Below are positions 24,992 to 33,451 of a stretch of 34,200 bases of DNA, in pieces (the first letter of the stretch is position 1; each line of letters opens with the position of its first letter). Source of the DNA: Pseudomonadales bacterium (lineage in GTDB: Bacteria > Pseudomonadota > Gammaproteobacteria > Pseudomonadales > Azotimanducaceae). A program made the position numbers and the translations under genes. Location: positions 1-34,200 of the forward strand of contig JAPYNO010000088.1 in the NCBI GenBank assembly GCA_028283025.1, read 5' to 3'. The notes beneath the pieces were generated by a model. The model did not search any database. It saw only the letters and a program-made list of their open reading frames with translations, and had not been told where the DNA came from.

Positions 24992-27900
24992 TTACTCAAA
25001 CACAAGCTCAGGTACGACAACCTCCCATTCGTCGCATCTCACCGAATCCCGATACTTGGCACCCGACAAGGCGCGATTCCAACGCACGATGGCACGCACC
25101 TTCGCCAAAAGACATGCCTTGCCCGCAGGCGGCGTAAAGCGCTTCGCCATATTGCCCACAGGCGCGCCGCGCACATCGAAAAGACGCCAGCCCTGAGGCG
25201 AAGGCTTCAAATCAAGCTCATCGCCAGCGGACAAGGCCGCGATTGAACGGTGCACGCCATACCCTTGGGCAAAGCGACCGGCGAAGCCAAGATCAACCTC
25301 ATCTAAGCTCGCAGACTGATAGACCTTATGCAAGCTTGACGCATCGGCAATCTTCACACTCGGCGTGCGCTGCCTGACATCGGCATGGCCGTGCAAGGAT
25401 TGCAAGAGGCGAGCCGGACAATCCAAGCTCGCAAGCGTAAGGGTCTGGCGAGCGCGCGTCATCGCCACATAGTACAAGCGCCGCGGCGCGTCCTCATCCT
25501 CGTCTTTTCCGAGCCGGTCCCAGTTGCCGTCAAGCACGGCCACATGATCAAATTCAAGACCCTTGGCGCGGTGCGCGGTGAGCAGCAGCAATCCGCGCTG
25601 CGCGCGGCGCACTTCCCTGCCCCATTCGGCAAGCCACTCAATGAAGTGCGCGACCGGCGTTTCTTCTTCTTGCGTCTCTAGCGCATAGTCCTCAACGGCC
25701 TGAACGATGAGCGCCTGCCAAGGCCCTGGCGCTATAACGCTCGCCTGGGCAGCCAAGGTGCGTCCATCGACAAGCCCCGATTCGCGACTCGAAGCCCATG
25801 CCAGCAGATTCTGCGTCTCCCGCAGCCTGAAGAAGCTCGGCGCCTCCTCATTCGCCATTTGCACAGGCACGCCCTCATGCTCGCACATTGCTCTGATAGG
25901 GGCGAGCGTGCGCCATTCTCGGGCGATCACTGCGCTGCGCGACCAGTTCCAATTTGCATCGAGCCGTTCAAGTCGTTTCAGTTCCCCGACCACCGCCATC
26001 GCTTGCGACACAGCATCACTTCCGGCTTGCAAAATTTGCACATAACCGCGACCTACCGGGTCACGCGATTCCCATTCGCCGCCCGGCAAATCTCGAACTC
26101 GCGCCTTATTAGGCTTGATCGCATGACCGGCTTTCATGCGCGCACGCGCTGGCTCAATCATTGCATTGGCAGCACCGATAATGCGCGCGCTCGATCGATA
26201 GTTCTCCGTCAAATACTCCGGGCGCGGCCCGTAGTCTTCCTGAAAACGACGGATAAACGCCACCGATGCACCGGCAAAGGCATAGATGTTCTGGTCGTCA
26301 TCGCCAACAGCAAAGAGCGTCAGCTTGCCCGCATCCTCATCGAGCGCGCGTCCGGCAAGCGCTGAAATGAGCGCATATTGATCGGCGTTGATGTCTTGAT
26401 ACTCGTCAACGAGAATCCAGCGAAAGCCCGACAAGAGCCGTTCCCGGCGCGTATCAGCTTCCTCGGGCGGCAGGTCTTCTCCGCGAAGGATGCTGACGGC
26501 GTATCGCAGCACTTCATCAAAGAGTTCGCTGTCGGGCCGCTCAGCATTGCCTTCAAAGCTTGCGCCTGCGAGTCGCATAGCAAGGCCGTGGCAGGTCAGC
26601 ACCGTCACGCCCTTGGCATCCTTGCCAATCAGCGCCTGCAAGCGCCGCCTGATATCAAGTGCTGAATGCCGGTTGTAGGCGAGCGCAAGAATTGCGCGCG
26701 GGTTTTCGCGCCGCACGCGCACGAGATAGGCAATGCGATGCACAAGCACGCGCGTCTTGCCAGAACCAGGCCCGGCCAGCACCAGCACATTGGTTTGTTC
26801 GCGGTCATCTGCGACGATGCGCTGCTGCACCGGATGCCTCAGGCTTTCCACAATCGTGCGCCAGGATTCCGGGGTTGTCTGACGGGCAAGCTCCTTTTCA
26901 CTATCCGGCAGCCAGCGCTGCAAAAAGGCATCCTGCGATAGGCTGAAGTAGTCCATGGCGAGCTGCATGGCATCCGCCATGGCCTCAAGCCCCTTTTCAG
27001 CAAACGCCTTCATGACATGAATCTGCAGCACCTTGCCTTGGTAATGCAGCGCAAGAGGTCGAAAGTCCGCGTTGTTGAAGCCGCGTTTCTCGCTGCGCGC
27101 AAGACGAATCGTCATGGCCGGACGAAACACCGCCAAGCCCTTGTTGAGGCGGATTACCTCCTGCTCATGCAGCCACAAGAGCGCATGATCCATGAGCTTG
27201 GCGGTGTTCCTGACACGGGCTTTCATTTCGAGATCATCATCAATGCAACTTGTCAGCTTGCCGAGCGTCGTCTCGACAAGGAGATCGACACCGCGCGCAC
27301 CGTCCGGCAGGTTCGCGAGCAGATGGTTCAGTAGAAGATACGCCGCATCGCGTCTCAGCCGCGCAGTTTCGGCAAGTGACTGCCAGTCCCGGCGCAGCAC
27401 GATGCGCGCGCATTCGGCGTCACGCTTGCGCACATCGAGACTGCCAATGCCGCCGTCCTCATCGCGCCCATCGGCGGCGATGCTGCGCAAAATACGCCAG
27501 AGACGCTCTGGCAAAGGCTCTTCAATGCCAGCATCGCGGAGCATCTGCGCGGCCACGCGAAGATGCAAGTCGCAAGCCTCCCCCTTGTCCTGATCAGGCG
27601 CAGCAAGGCGCATATGATCGATCAGCGCGACTTCCAACTCGCCAGCGTTCTCAAAACGCCGCCTTGAAGATTGCTCCACCCCATGATGCACAAAGGCCGT
27701 CAGGGCGGTGTCATTGCTTGCAATGCCGAGTCGCTCCAAATCGTAGAGCGCTTTGCGCAACGCCGCAAGCTCAAGACCAGATGCGTTCATCAACTCGTCC
27801 GTGGTGAGCGACTCGTCAGGATTCGCCTGCATGAGCGCTGTCGCGATGGCAAGCAGGCGCTGCCGGTAGTCGCGGGTTACCTCGTTGCGTTCAAGTCGCT

Positions 27901-30079
27901 TGCGCGCTTCGCCCAGCGAATGCACGCGCAGCGACGATGGAAACACCTCAACGCGATTCTCTTCGCGCGTCAAAAGGTCGGCCTCTTCGAGCCACGAGAC
28001 CGCCGTGCGCACGCGCGTATCATCGGTCGTGGCATCCTGTTCGAAGAGGCTGTCCTCATCGGCGGTGAGGATCTCGCCGACTGTGGCGACGACATCATCT
28101 TGAAAATGTCCGCGGCGGCCTCCGCGCCGGTCAATATTGCGAAGCGCCCGCAGGATGCCGTGGATCTCCTGGCGCGTGAGACGGGCGCTCGCCGATAAGC
28201 GAAACTGATCTTCCACGTCATCGGTGGCATAAAGCAGAACGCAGCGCGCCTGCTCGCGATCACGCCCCGCCCGGCCTGCCTCCTGCAGATAGTTTTCGAG
28301 CGAGCCGGGCACATCGGCATGGATGACCACGCGCACATCCGGCTTATCAATGCCCATGCCGAATGCATTGGTGGCGGCGATCACACGCAGTTCGCCACGC
28401 CCGAACGCAGCCTGTACATCCTTCTTCGACTCAGGCGACACTCGGCTGTGAAAGTGTGCGACAGCCATGTCCTTCTTGATAAGAAACTCAGCCATCTCCT
28501 CGCTTTGTCTGCGGGTTGCGCAGTAGACGATGGCGCCTCCGGAGCCATCATGTGGCAGATACGCGATGAGTATCTGGTGGGTGTGCGCAAACTTTTCGGC
28601 TTGGGTTGTGGGCACTACTTCAAAGGTGAGATTGGAGCGCTCAGCACCGCCATCGAAGACGCGCAGCTTGATGCCGAGCTTGTCTTGAAAGTGATTGACG
28701 ATATCGTCCTTGACCGCGGCCTTGGCGGTCGCGGTCAGGCACAGGACGGGCGGTATCTCGGGGGCGCGTTCACGGATGAAGCGCGACACATACCGGTAGT
28801 CAGGTCGAAAGTCGTGTCCCCAGCCCGACAGGCAATGGGCTTCGTCGATCACCCAACTTGCGATCTCACGCTGCATGAGCACGCGCCTTACTGTGGTTGA
28901 GCGCAGCTGTTCGGGGGAAATCATAAGAATGCCCGCATCGCCGAGGCGCACCCGGTCAAGCGAGTGTCCGCGCTCCGGCATCGACAACAGGCCGTTGATG
29001 GCGACCGCGCAGCCGACGCCCTGGCGTTCAAGCCCCTTCACCTGGTCTTCCATGAGCGCCACCAAGGGTGAAATCACGACCGTCAGGGCGCCCGTCTTGT
29101 CATAGCGCGAAAGCGCCGGCACTTGATAGCAGATCGACTTGCCAGCACCAGTCGGCAGAACGCCGAGCACATGCTCGCCCGCCATCGCCGAGCGGACGAT
29201 CGCCTCTTGCATCGAACGCCCATCAGTGTGCTTCGGCGCTTCTCGATAGGCTTCAAACCCGAACCAGCGACGCAGCTCCTTGCGCGCATCGTGGCGCTCA
29301 CTGCACCAAGCGCAGGCTGGGCGTCCGCAGGCTTTGTCGCGCAAATCCCGCAGCAGCTGCTTTGCGAGCGGAAACTGATGGGACACCCAAGGCGGCATCA
29401 CCGAATTGCCGCCGGCCACCGACAGCCACGCGAGCGCGTAGGCGAGCGACCAGCCATGGCGATTCGCCTTGGCTACGACACTGTCTGTACAGGTGGCACA
29501 AGCTTGCGATACGAGGCGCGTCCTGATGAGGGTGCGCGCGACCTGCTTGGAAGGACGCGAAGAGCCACGAAGCGCACGAAAAAACTGGTCGAGCGCGGCA
29601 TCTCGCCGCGCATGGTCGGGCGTACACAGGAAATGCCAAGCGCCGAGCAGATCGGGGTCTGCGCCCTTCAACTGCGCGCGCTGATTGTCAAAGACTTGAA
29701 GCGCGAGCCTCGCATCGAGCACCGGGTCGTTCTTCTGACCGCGTAGTAGCCCGCCGTCCTGATAGTGCTTGACGAGATGATGGTAGGGATGCGCGGGAAA
29801 AGCGAGCGGATTCAAGCGCAGGGTGTCGATGACCGGAAGCTTCAAAAGCCCGAGCCGCGGATTGGCCCCATCAAGGTATTTGAGGTCATGTTCGATGATG
29901 TTGTGACCGAGCAGGCAGTCCGCGCCCTCGGCATAGTCGTCGAGTGCTCGCAGTGCGGACTTGAGATTGCCGCCTGGAGAGTGGAAGTCCGTTTCCCTGT
30001 CTGTCCGCACGGCGCCAATCTCAAGGATGCGACCATCGCGTTCACGAACTTCAAGATCAAGGGACAGGCAAATCGTCAT
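24992..30079 (-). CDS. Exonuclease-RecQ-UvrD triple-domain helicase fusion
   Basis: A 1695-residue protein with three enzymatic parts. First, residues ~1-150 look like a DEDD 3'-5' exonuclease: SLDLEVRERDGRILEIGA, LLGHNIIEHDLKYL and DPVLDARLAL. Second, ~285-700 is a full RecQ helicase: LPTGAGKSICYQVPAL (308-323), VIDEAHCLSGWGHDFRPDYR (~405) and GMGIDKPDVRVVIHADVPGS with EAGRAGRDRE (~598). Third, ~1090-1560 is a UvrD-like superfamily 1 helicase: LAGPGSGKTRVLVHRIAYL (~1100), VDEYQDINADQYALI, GDDDQNIYAFAGAS, TAHRAKGLEFDHVAVLDG and YYVAMTRARQTL (~1536). Cysteines at 194, 197, 251, 256 and 259 (ACATC, CGRPACAWC) may bind metal. I chose the ATG at 30079, just before the exonuclease strand; an ATG at 30160 adds 27 unlikely residues. 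A repair role is inferred. Confidence 0.92.
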   Translation of the reverse strand: MTICLSLDLEVRERDGRILEIGAVRTDRETDFHSPGGNLKSALRALDDYAEGADCLLGHNIIEHDLKYLDGANPRLGLLKLPVIDTLRLNPLAFPAHPYHHLVKHYQDGGLLRGQKNDPVLDARLALQVFDNQRAQLKGADPDLLGAWHFLCTPDHARRDAALDQFFRALRGSSRPSKQVARTLIRTRLVSQACATCTDSVVAKANRHGWSLAYALAWLSVAGGNSVMPPWVSHQFPLAKQLLRDLRDKACGRPACAWCSERHDARKELRRWFGFEAYREAPKHTDGRSMQEAIVRSAMAGEHVLGVLPTGAGKSICYQVPALSRYDKTGALTVVISPLVALMEDQVKGLERQGVGCAVAINGLLSMPERGHSLDRVRLGDAGILMISPEQLRSTTVRRVLMQREIASWVIDEAHCLSGWGHDFRPDYRYVSRFIRERAPEIPPVLCLTATAKAAVKDDIVNHFQDKLGIKLRVFDGGAERSNLTFEVVPTTQAEKFAHTHQILIAYLPHDGSGGAIVYCATRRQSEEMAEFLIKKDMAVAHFHSRVSPESKKDVQAAFGRGELRVIAATNAFGMGIDKPDVRVVIHADVPGSLENYLQEAGRAGRDREQARCVLLYATDDVEDQFRLSASARLTRQEIHGILRALRNIDRRGGRRGHFQDDVVATVGEILTADEDSLFEQDATTDDTRVRTAVSWLEEADLLTREENRVEVFPSSLRVHSLGEARKRLERNEVTRDYRQRLLAIATALMQANPDESLTTDELMNASGLELAALRKALYDLERLGIASNDTALTAFVHHGVEQSSRRRFENAGELEVALIDHMRLAAPDQDKGEACDLHLRVAAQMLRDAGIEEPLPERLWRILRSIAADGRDEDGGIGSLDVRKRDAECARIVLRRDWQSLAETARLRRDAAYLLLNHLLANLPDGARGVDLLVETTLGKLTSCIDDDLEMKARVRNTAKLMDHALLWLHEQEVIRLNKGLAVFRPAMTIRLARSEKRGFNNADFRPLALHYQGKVLQIHVMKAFAEKGLEAMADAMQLAMDYFSLSQDAFLQRWLPDSEKELARQTTPESWRTIVESLRHPVQQRIVADDREQTNVLVLAGPGSGKTRVLVHRIAYLVRVRRENPRAILALAYNRHSALDIRRRLQALIGKDAKGVTVLTCHGLAMRLAGASFEGNAERPDSELFDEVLRYAVSILRGEDLPPEEADTRRERLLSGFRWILVDEYQDINADQYALISALAGRALDEDAGKLTLFAVGDDDQNIYAFAGASVAFIRRFQEDYGPRPEYLTENYRSSARIIGAANAMIEPARARMKAGHAIKPNKARVRDLPGGEWESRDPVGRGYVQILQAGSDAVSQAMAVVGELKRLERLDANWNWSRSAVIAREWRTLAPIRAMCEHEGVPVQMANEEAPSFFRLRETQNLLAWASSRESGLVDGRTLAAQASVIAPGPWQALIVQAVEDYALETQEEETPVAHFIEWLAEWGREVRRAQRGLLLLTAHRAKGLEFDHVAVLDGNWDRLGKDEDEDAPRRLYYVAMTRARQTLTLASLDCPARLLQSLHGHADVRQRTPSVKIADASSLHKVYQSASLDEVDLGFAGRFAQGYGVHRSIAALSAGDELDLKPSPQGWRLFDVRGAPVGNMAKRFTPPAGKACLLAKVRAIVRWNRALSGAKYRDSVRCDEWEVVVPELVFE

Positions 30080-30210
30080 TCGCAGAATTGCTCGGTGTGC
30101 ACGTCGATTTTTTGCAAGTTCAGGCGCAGCGGCTTGATGAGCCGCCAAGTGTAGACGCATGACCGTATGATGTGCGCTTCTCTTGCCATCAAACGCATCG
30201 AAGCTGTGCT

Positions 30211-31164
30211 ATGAAATTTGCAAACCGCGTGACCGATATGCTTGGCGTGGACATTCCCATCGTGCAAGCGCCTATGGGCTGGATCGCGCGTTCGCGCCTC
30301 GCATCCGCCGTCTCCAACGCAGGTGCCCTCGGCATCATTGAAACCTCGTCCGGCGAGCTCAAGCAAATTCGCCAAGAGATTGTCAAGATGCGCGAACTGA
30401 CCGACAAGCCTTTCGGCGTCAATATCGCGCAAGCCTTTGTTCGTGACCCGAATATTGTCGAATTCGTCATCGATCAAGGCGTGAAGTTTGTCACCACCTC
30501 CGCTGGCAATCCCGAACGCTATACAGCGCACCTGAAGGCGGCGGGACTGACGGTCTTTCATGTCGTGCCAAGCTTGGCGGCAGCGCTCAAAGCCGTCGAG
30601 TGCGGCGTGGACGGCCTCGTGGTCGAAGGCGGCGAAGGCGGTGGCTTTAAGAATCCACGCGAAGTCTCGACCATGGTGCTGCTGCCCTTGGTGCGCTCAA
30701 GAGTCGATGTGCCGATTATCGCCGCTGGCGGCTTCGTCGATGGCAAGAGCATGGCGGCGGCCTTCGCGCTCGGCGCCGAAGGCATCCAGATGGGCACGCG
30801 CATGATGTCCTCAGTCGAATCGCCCATTCATCAGAACTGGAAGGACGCGGTGGTGAGCGCCAAGGAGACCGACACGGTGTTTCTTAACCGCGATCACTCG
30901 CCCGCCTTGCGCGCACTCAGAACCGAGCGCACCAGCCGCCTAGAACGAACACCCGAAGTCAATGCAATGCATGAGTTCGGCGATGCACAGTCGCTCTATT
31001 TCGGGGGCGATATGGAAGCTGCGATTCCGCTTTCCGGCCAAGTCTGCGGACGTATCGACGCTGTGCGACCGGTGGGAGAAGTAATCGCCGAAGTGCAGAG
31101 GGAATTCTTCGCAGTGATGGGGCAGCTTTCGAGCCAGTACCTTTCAGTTGGTGCAGAATCTTAA
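30211..31164 (+). CDS. NMO-like FMN flavoprotein (nitronate monooxygenase family)
   Basis: A 317-residue TIM-barrel flavoprotein of the nitronate monooxygenase/2-nitropropane dioxygenase family. The start [28 protein letters not shown], the GVNIAQAF strand, [10 protein letters not shown], and the phosphate-binding [29 protein letters not shown] are clear. In authentic NMOs the glycine-rich turn carries a catalytic His (GGHxG); here the turn is [10 protein letters not shown] with no His. This suggests a different oxidoreductase chemistry. It recalls the NMO-fold IpdC of mycobacterial steroid ring catabolism, but I recall that similarity from memory and have not tested it. The ATG at 30211 begins the conserved sequence; a GTG at 30172 is in frame upstream. 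It diverges from the helicase fusion across 131 bases. Confidence 0.88.
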   Translation: MKFANRVTDMLGVDIPIVQAPMGWIARSRLASAVSNAGALGIIETSSGELKQIRQEIVKMRELTDKPFGVNIAQAFVRDPNIVEFVIDQGVKFVTTSAGNPERYTAHLKAAGLTVFHVVPSLAAALKAVECGVDGLVVEGGEGGGFKNPREVSTMVLLPLVRSRVDVPIIAAGGFVDGKSMAAAFALGAEGIQMGTRMMSSVESPIHQNWKDAVVSAKETDTVFLNRDHSPALRALRTERTSRLERTPEVNAMHEFGDAQSLYFGGDMEAAIPLSGQVCGRIDAVRPVGEVIAEVQREFFAVMGQLSSQYLSVGAES

Positions 31165-31225
31165 GTGGCAGCAATTTCACGGCGAGCCGCCAGTCCGGTT
31201 GAGCGGTTGCCACACGGAAACGACC

Positions 31226-31783
31226 ATGAGCGCAAACAACAACCCACTCGAAAATCGTCTCTGGGGCGCCGCCGACGAACTGTGGGCCAACTCAACACTG
31301 AAGGCGTCGGAATACTCCATCCCGGTGCTAGGGATGATCTTCCTGCGCTATGCGGACGTGAAGTTCGCTGAGGCCGAAAAGCAGATCGGCGAGCAGGGCA
31401 GTGGTCGCCGCCGCAGTGCGGGCGACAAGGAGCGGTATCAGGCAATGGGCGTGCTCTATCTGCCCGAGGCGGCGCGGTTCGGCAACCTGCTCAGGTTGCC
31501 CGAGGGGGAGAACATCGGCCAGGCGATCAACGACGCCATGCGCGCCATTGAGCAAGAGAATCCCGACCTCAGGGACATGCTGCCCAAGACCTACAACCGG
31601 CTGGAGAACGCCACCCTGGTGGAGCTGCTCAAGCTGATGGGCTTCATCCCCATGGACATCGAGGGCGACGCCTTCGGCAGGATCTACGAGTACTTCCTCG
31701 GCAAGTTCGCCATGACCGAAGGGCAGAAGGGCGGCGAGTTGGACGTCTCGGAACTGGACATCGACATTGGTAAGGCGGCATGA
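31226..31783 (+). CDS. hsdM: Truncated type I methyltransferase HsdM (N-terminal part, probable fusion to an HsdS-like tail)
   Basis: A 185-residue remnant of a type I restriction-modification methylase. The helical HsdM N-domain is intact ([37 protein letters not shown]) up to [21 protein letters not shown]. In complete HsdM this is immediately followed by FFTP and the SAM-binding NPPY-containing methylase domain. Here the frame instead continues [14 protein letters not shown] and stops. LDV-rich tails of this kind are common at HsdS C-termini (TGKLDV), so an in-frame deletion from hsdM to the end of hsdS, with a junction near 31736, is the simplest reading. The product cannot methylate DNA. 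It overlaps the next gene by four bases (ATGA). Confidence 0.85.
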   Translation: MSANNNPLENRLWGAADELWANSTLKASEYSIPVLGMIFLRYADVKFAEAEKQIGEQGSGRRRSAGDKERYQAMGVLYLPEAARFGNLLRLPEGENIGQAINDAMRAIEQENPDLRDMLPKTYNRLENATLVELLKLMGFIPMDIEGDAFGRIYEYFLGKFAMTEGQKGGELDVSELDIDIGKAA

Positions 31784-32934
31784 GTACCCGGGTTCCGGTC
31801 AATCCCGATCTACTCTACTGGGCGCTGGAACGCGCCGGTATAAGTGCTGATGCGCTTGCGGGAAAGTTCCCGAAACTGAATGACTGGCTGGGGGGTGAGC
31901 TTGCGCCCACTTGCAAGCAACTGGAAGCCTTTGCCAAGGCGACCCATACCGCTATCGGTCTGTTGTTTCTGCCGCAGCCACCCGAAGAGCCATTGCCGAT
32001 TCCAGACTTTCGCACATTGCCCGATGCGCGGTTGTCCCGCCCGAGCGCCGATCTTCTGGACACCATCTATCTCTGCCAGCAACGCCAAGCCTGGTACCGG
32101 GACTATCAACGCCTGCATAGTTCGGAGGCAGTTACTTTTGTTGGCTCCGCTTCAGTGTCGGATGGCGTCTTCGGGGTGGCAGCCGGGATCGCCCAGGCCA
32201 TTGGTTTTGATCTAGCCGAGCGACAGCAGTCGCCAAATTGGTCCGAAGCGCTGCGTCGCTTCATCTCCCGGGTCGAACAGGTCGGGATATTGGTCATGGT
32301 CAGCGGCGTGGTGGGCAGCAATACCCATCGCCCCTTGAATGTGGAGGAGTTTCGCGGTTTTGCTCTGGCTGACCCCCTTGCGCCGCTGATCTTCATCAAC
32401 GGCAGGGATTCCAAGGCGGCGCAAATGTTTACCTTGGCCCATGAGCTGGCCCATCTGTGGCTGGGAGAGAGTGGCGTATCCGATACCCAGGCCGCGACTC
32501 AGCCGGATCAGCGAATCGAGCGCTGGTGCAACGCGGTAGCGGCGGAATTGCTGGTTCCGCTCGAACAACTGCGTCCGGTTTACGACCCAGAAAATGAACT
32601 GCATGAAGAGATGCAGTGCCTCGCCCTCCGATTCAAGGTCAGCACGCTGGTTATCGTCCGCCGTTTGTTCGACATGGGAGTGTTTGACCAAGAGACGCTG
32701 ATGAAGACCTATCGCGCGGAGCTTGAGCGCGTAAAGGCGCTGTCTGCCCGTGAAGGCGGTGGCGGTGATTTCTACAACACGCTGTCCGCCAGAACCGGAA
32801 AGCGGTTTGTAAAAGCGCTTGTAGCCAGCACACTAGAGGGGCAAACCCAGTTTACCGATGCGTTCAGGATGCTGGGCATCAAGAAAACCGCCACCTTCTA
32901 TGAGGAGGCCCGGCGCCTAGGATTGCACGAATGA
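31780..32934 (+). CDS. ImmA/IrrE-family metallo-endopeptidase with N-terminal HTH-like domain
   Basis: A 384-residue zinc protease of the ImmA/IrrE family. The zinc-binding motif HELAH is in [16 protein letters not shown], and the third ligand is probably in [10 protein letters not shown] about 40 residues later. The N-terminal ~75 residues ([41 protein letters not shown]) resemble an XRE-type helix-turn-helix fused to the protease, as in many stress or mobile-element regulators of this group. Such proteases cleave a cognate repressor or antitoxin-like protein. It overlaps hsdM upstream and the DUF4411 gene downstream by four bases each. Both overlaps suggest a coupled pair with the next gene. 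It is complete, unlike its restriction-system neighbours. Confidence 0.9.
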   Translation: MSTRVPVNPDLLYWALERAGISADALAGKFPKLNDWLGGELAPTCKQLEAFAKATHTAIGLLFLPQPPEEPLPIPDFRTLPDARLSRPSADLLDTIYLCQQRQAWYRDYQRLHSSEAVTFVGSASVSDGVFGVAAGIAQAIGFDLAERQQSPNWSEALRRFISRVEQVGILVMVSGVVGSNTHRPLNVEEFRGFALADPLAPLIFINGRDSKAAQMFTLAHELAHLWLGESGVSDTQAATQPDQRIERWCNAVAAELLVPLEQLRPVYDPENELHEEMQCLALRFKVSTLVIVRRLFDMGVFDQETLMKTYRAELERVKALSAREGGGGDFYNTLSARTGKRFVKALVASTLEGQTQFTDAFRMLGIKKTATFYEEARRLGLHE

Positions 32935-33425
32935 AATATCTGCTGGACGCCAATGTATTCATGGCGGCGAACAATCTTCACTACGGCTTGGATTTCTGTC
33001 CCGCATTCTGGGACTGGCTGATCATGAGCAACGCGCAGCGGAAGGTTTTCAGTATCGAGAAAGTGGGAGATGAAATCTCGGCTGGTGACGATGCTTTGAC
33101 CAGGTGGGCTGAAGGCCCCGGCAAACATCTGTTTCTCAAACCGGACTCGGACACCTTGAAAGGCATGACCCAAGTCAGCCAGTGGGTGACGGAAAACGGC
33201 TACACCCCCGCGGCAGTGAACAACTTCTTGCAGGTGGCGGACTACTGGCTGGTATCCCATGCGCTGGCGCACGGTTTGGCGGTGGTCACCCACGAGAAAC
33301 CCGCGGATACGCCCAACAAGGTAAAAATCCCCAATGTTTGTGTCGGGCTGGGCGTAAAGGTGATGACGCCTTTCGAAATGCTGCGCCATGAGCGGGCGCG
33401 TTTTGTCTTGGGAAGCACGGCGTGA
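32931..33425 (+). CDS. DUF4411-family PIN-like protein
   Basis: A 164-residue protein of the DUF4411 type, predicted PIN-like nuclease fold. It opens with YLLDANVFMAAN (first acidic residue), has KVFSIEKVGDEI (Glu), ADYWLVSHALAHGLAVVTHEK (Asp and the VVTHE strand) and PNVCVGLGVKVMTPFEML near the end. These positions match the acidic pocket of PIN RNases, though activity is not shown. It is coupled to the ImmA/IrrE gene by an ATGA overlap. From memory, this two-gene pair often sits inside type I restriction loci and may act as a toxin-antitoxin or regulatory module. The gene is complete. Confidence 0.85.
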   Translation: MKYLLDANVFMAANNLHYGLDFCPAFWDWLIMSNAQRKVFSIEKVGDEISAGDDALTRWAEGPGKHLFLKPDSDTLKGMTQVSQWVTENGYTPAAVNNFLQVADYWLVSHALAHGLAVVTHEKPADTPNKVKIPNVCVGLGVKVMTPFEMLRHERARFVLGSTA

Positions 33426-33451
33426 TGCGCCGGGGATAGAAGAAAAAACCG

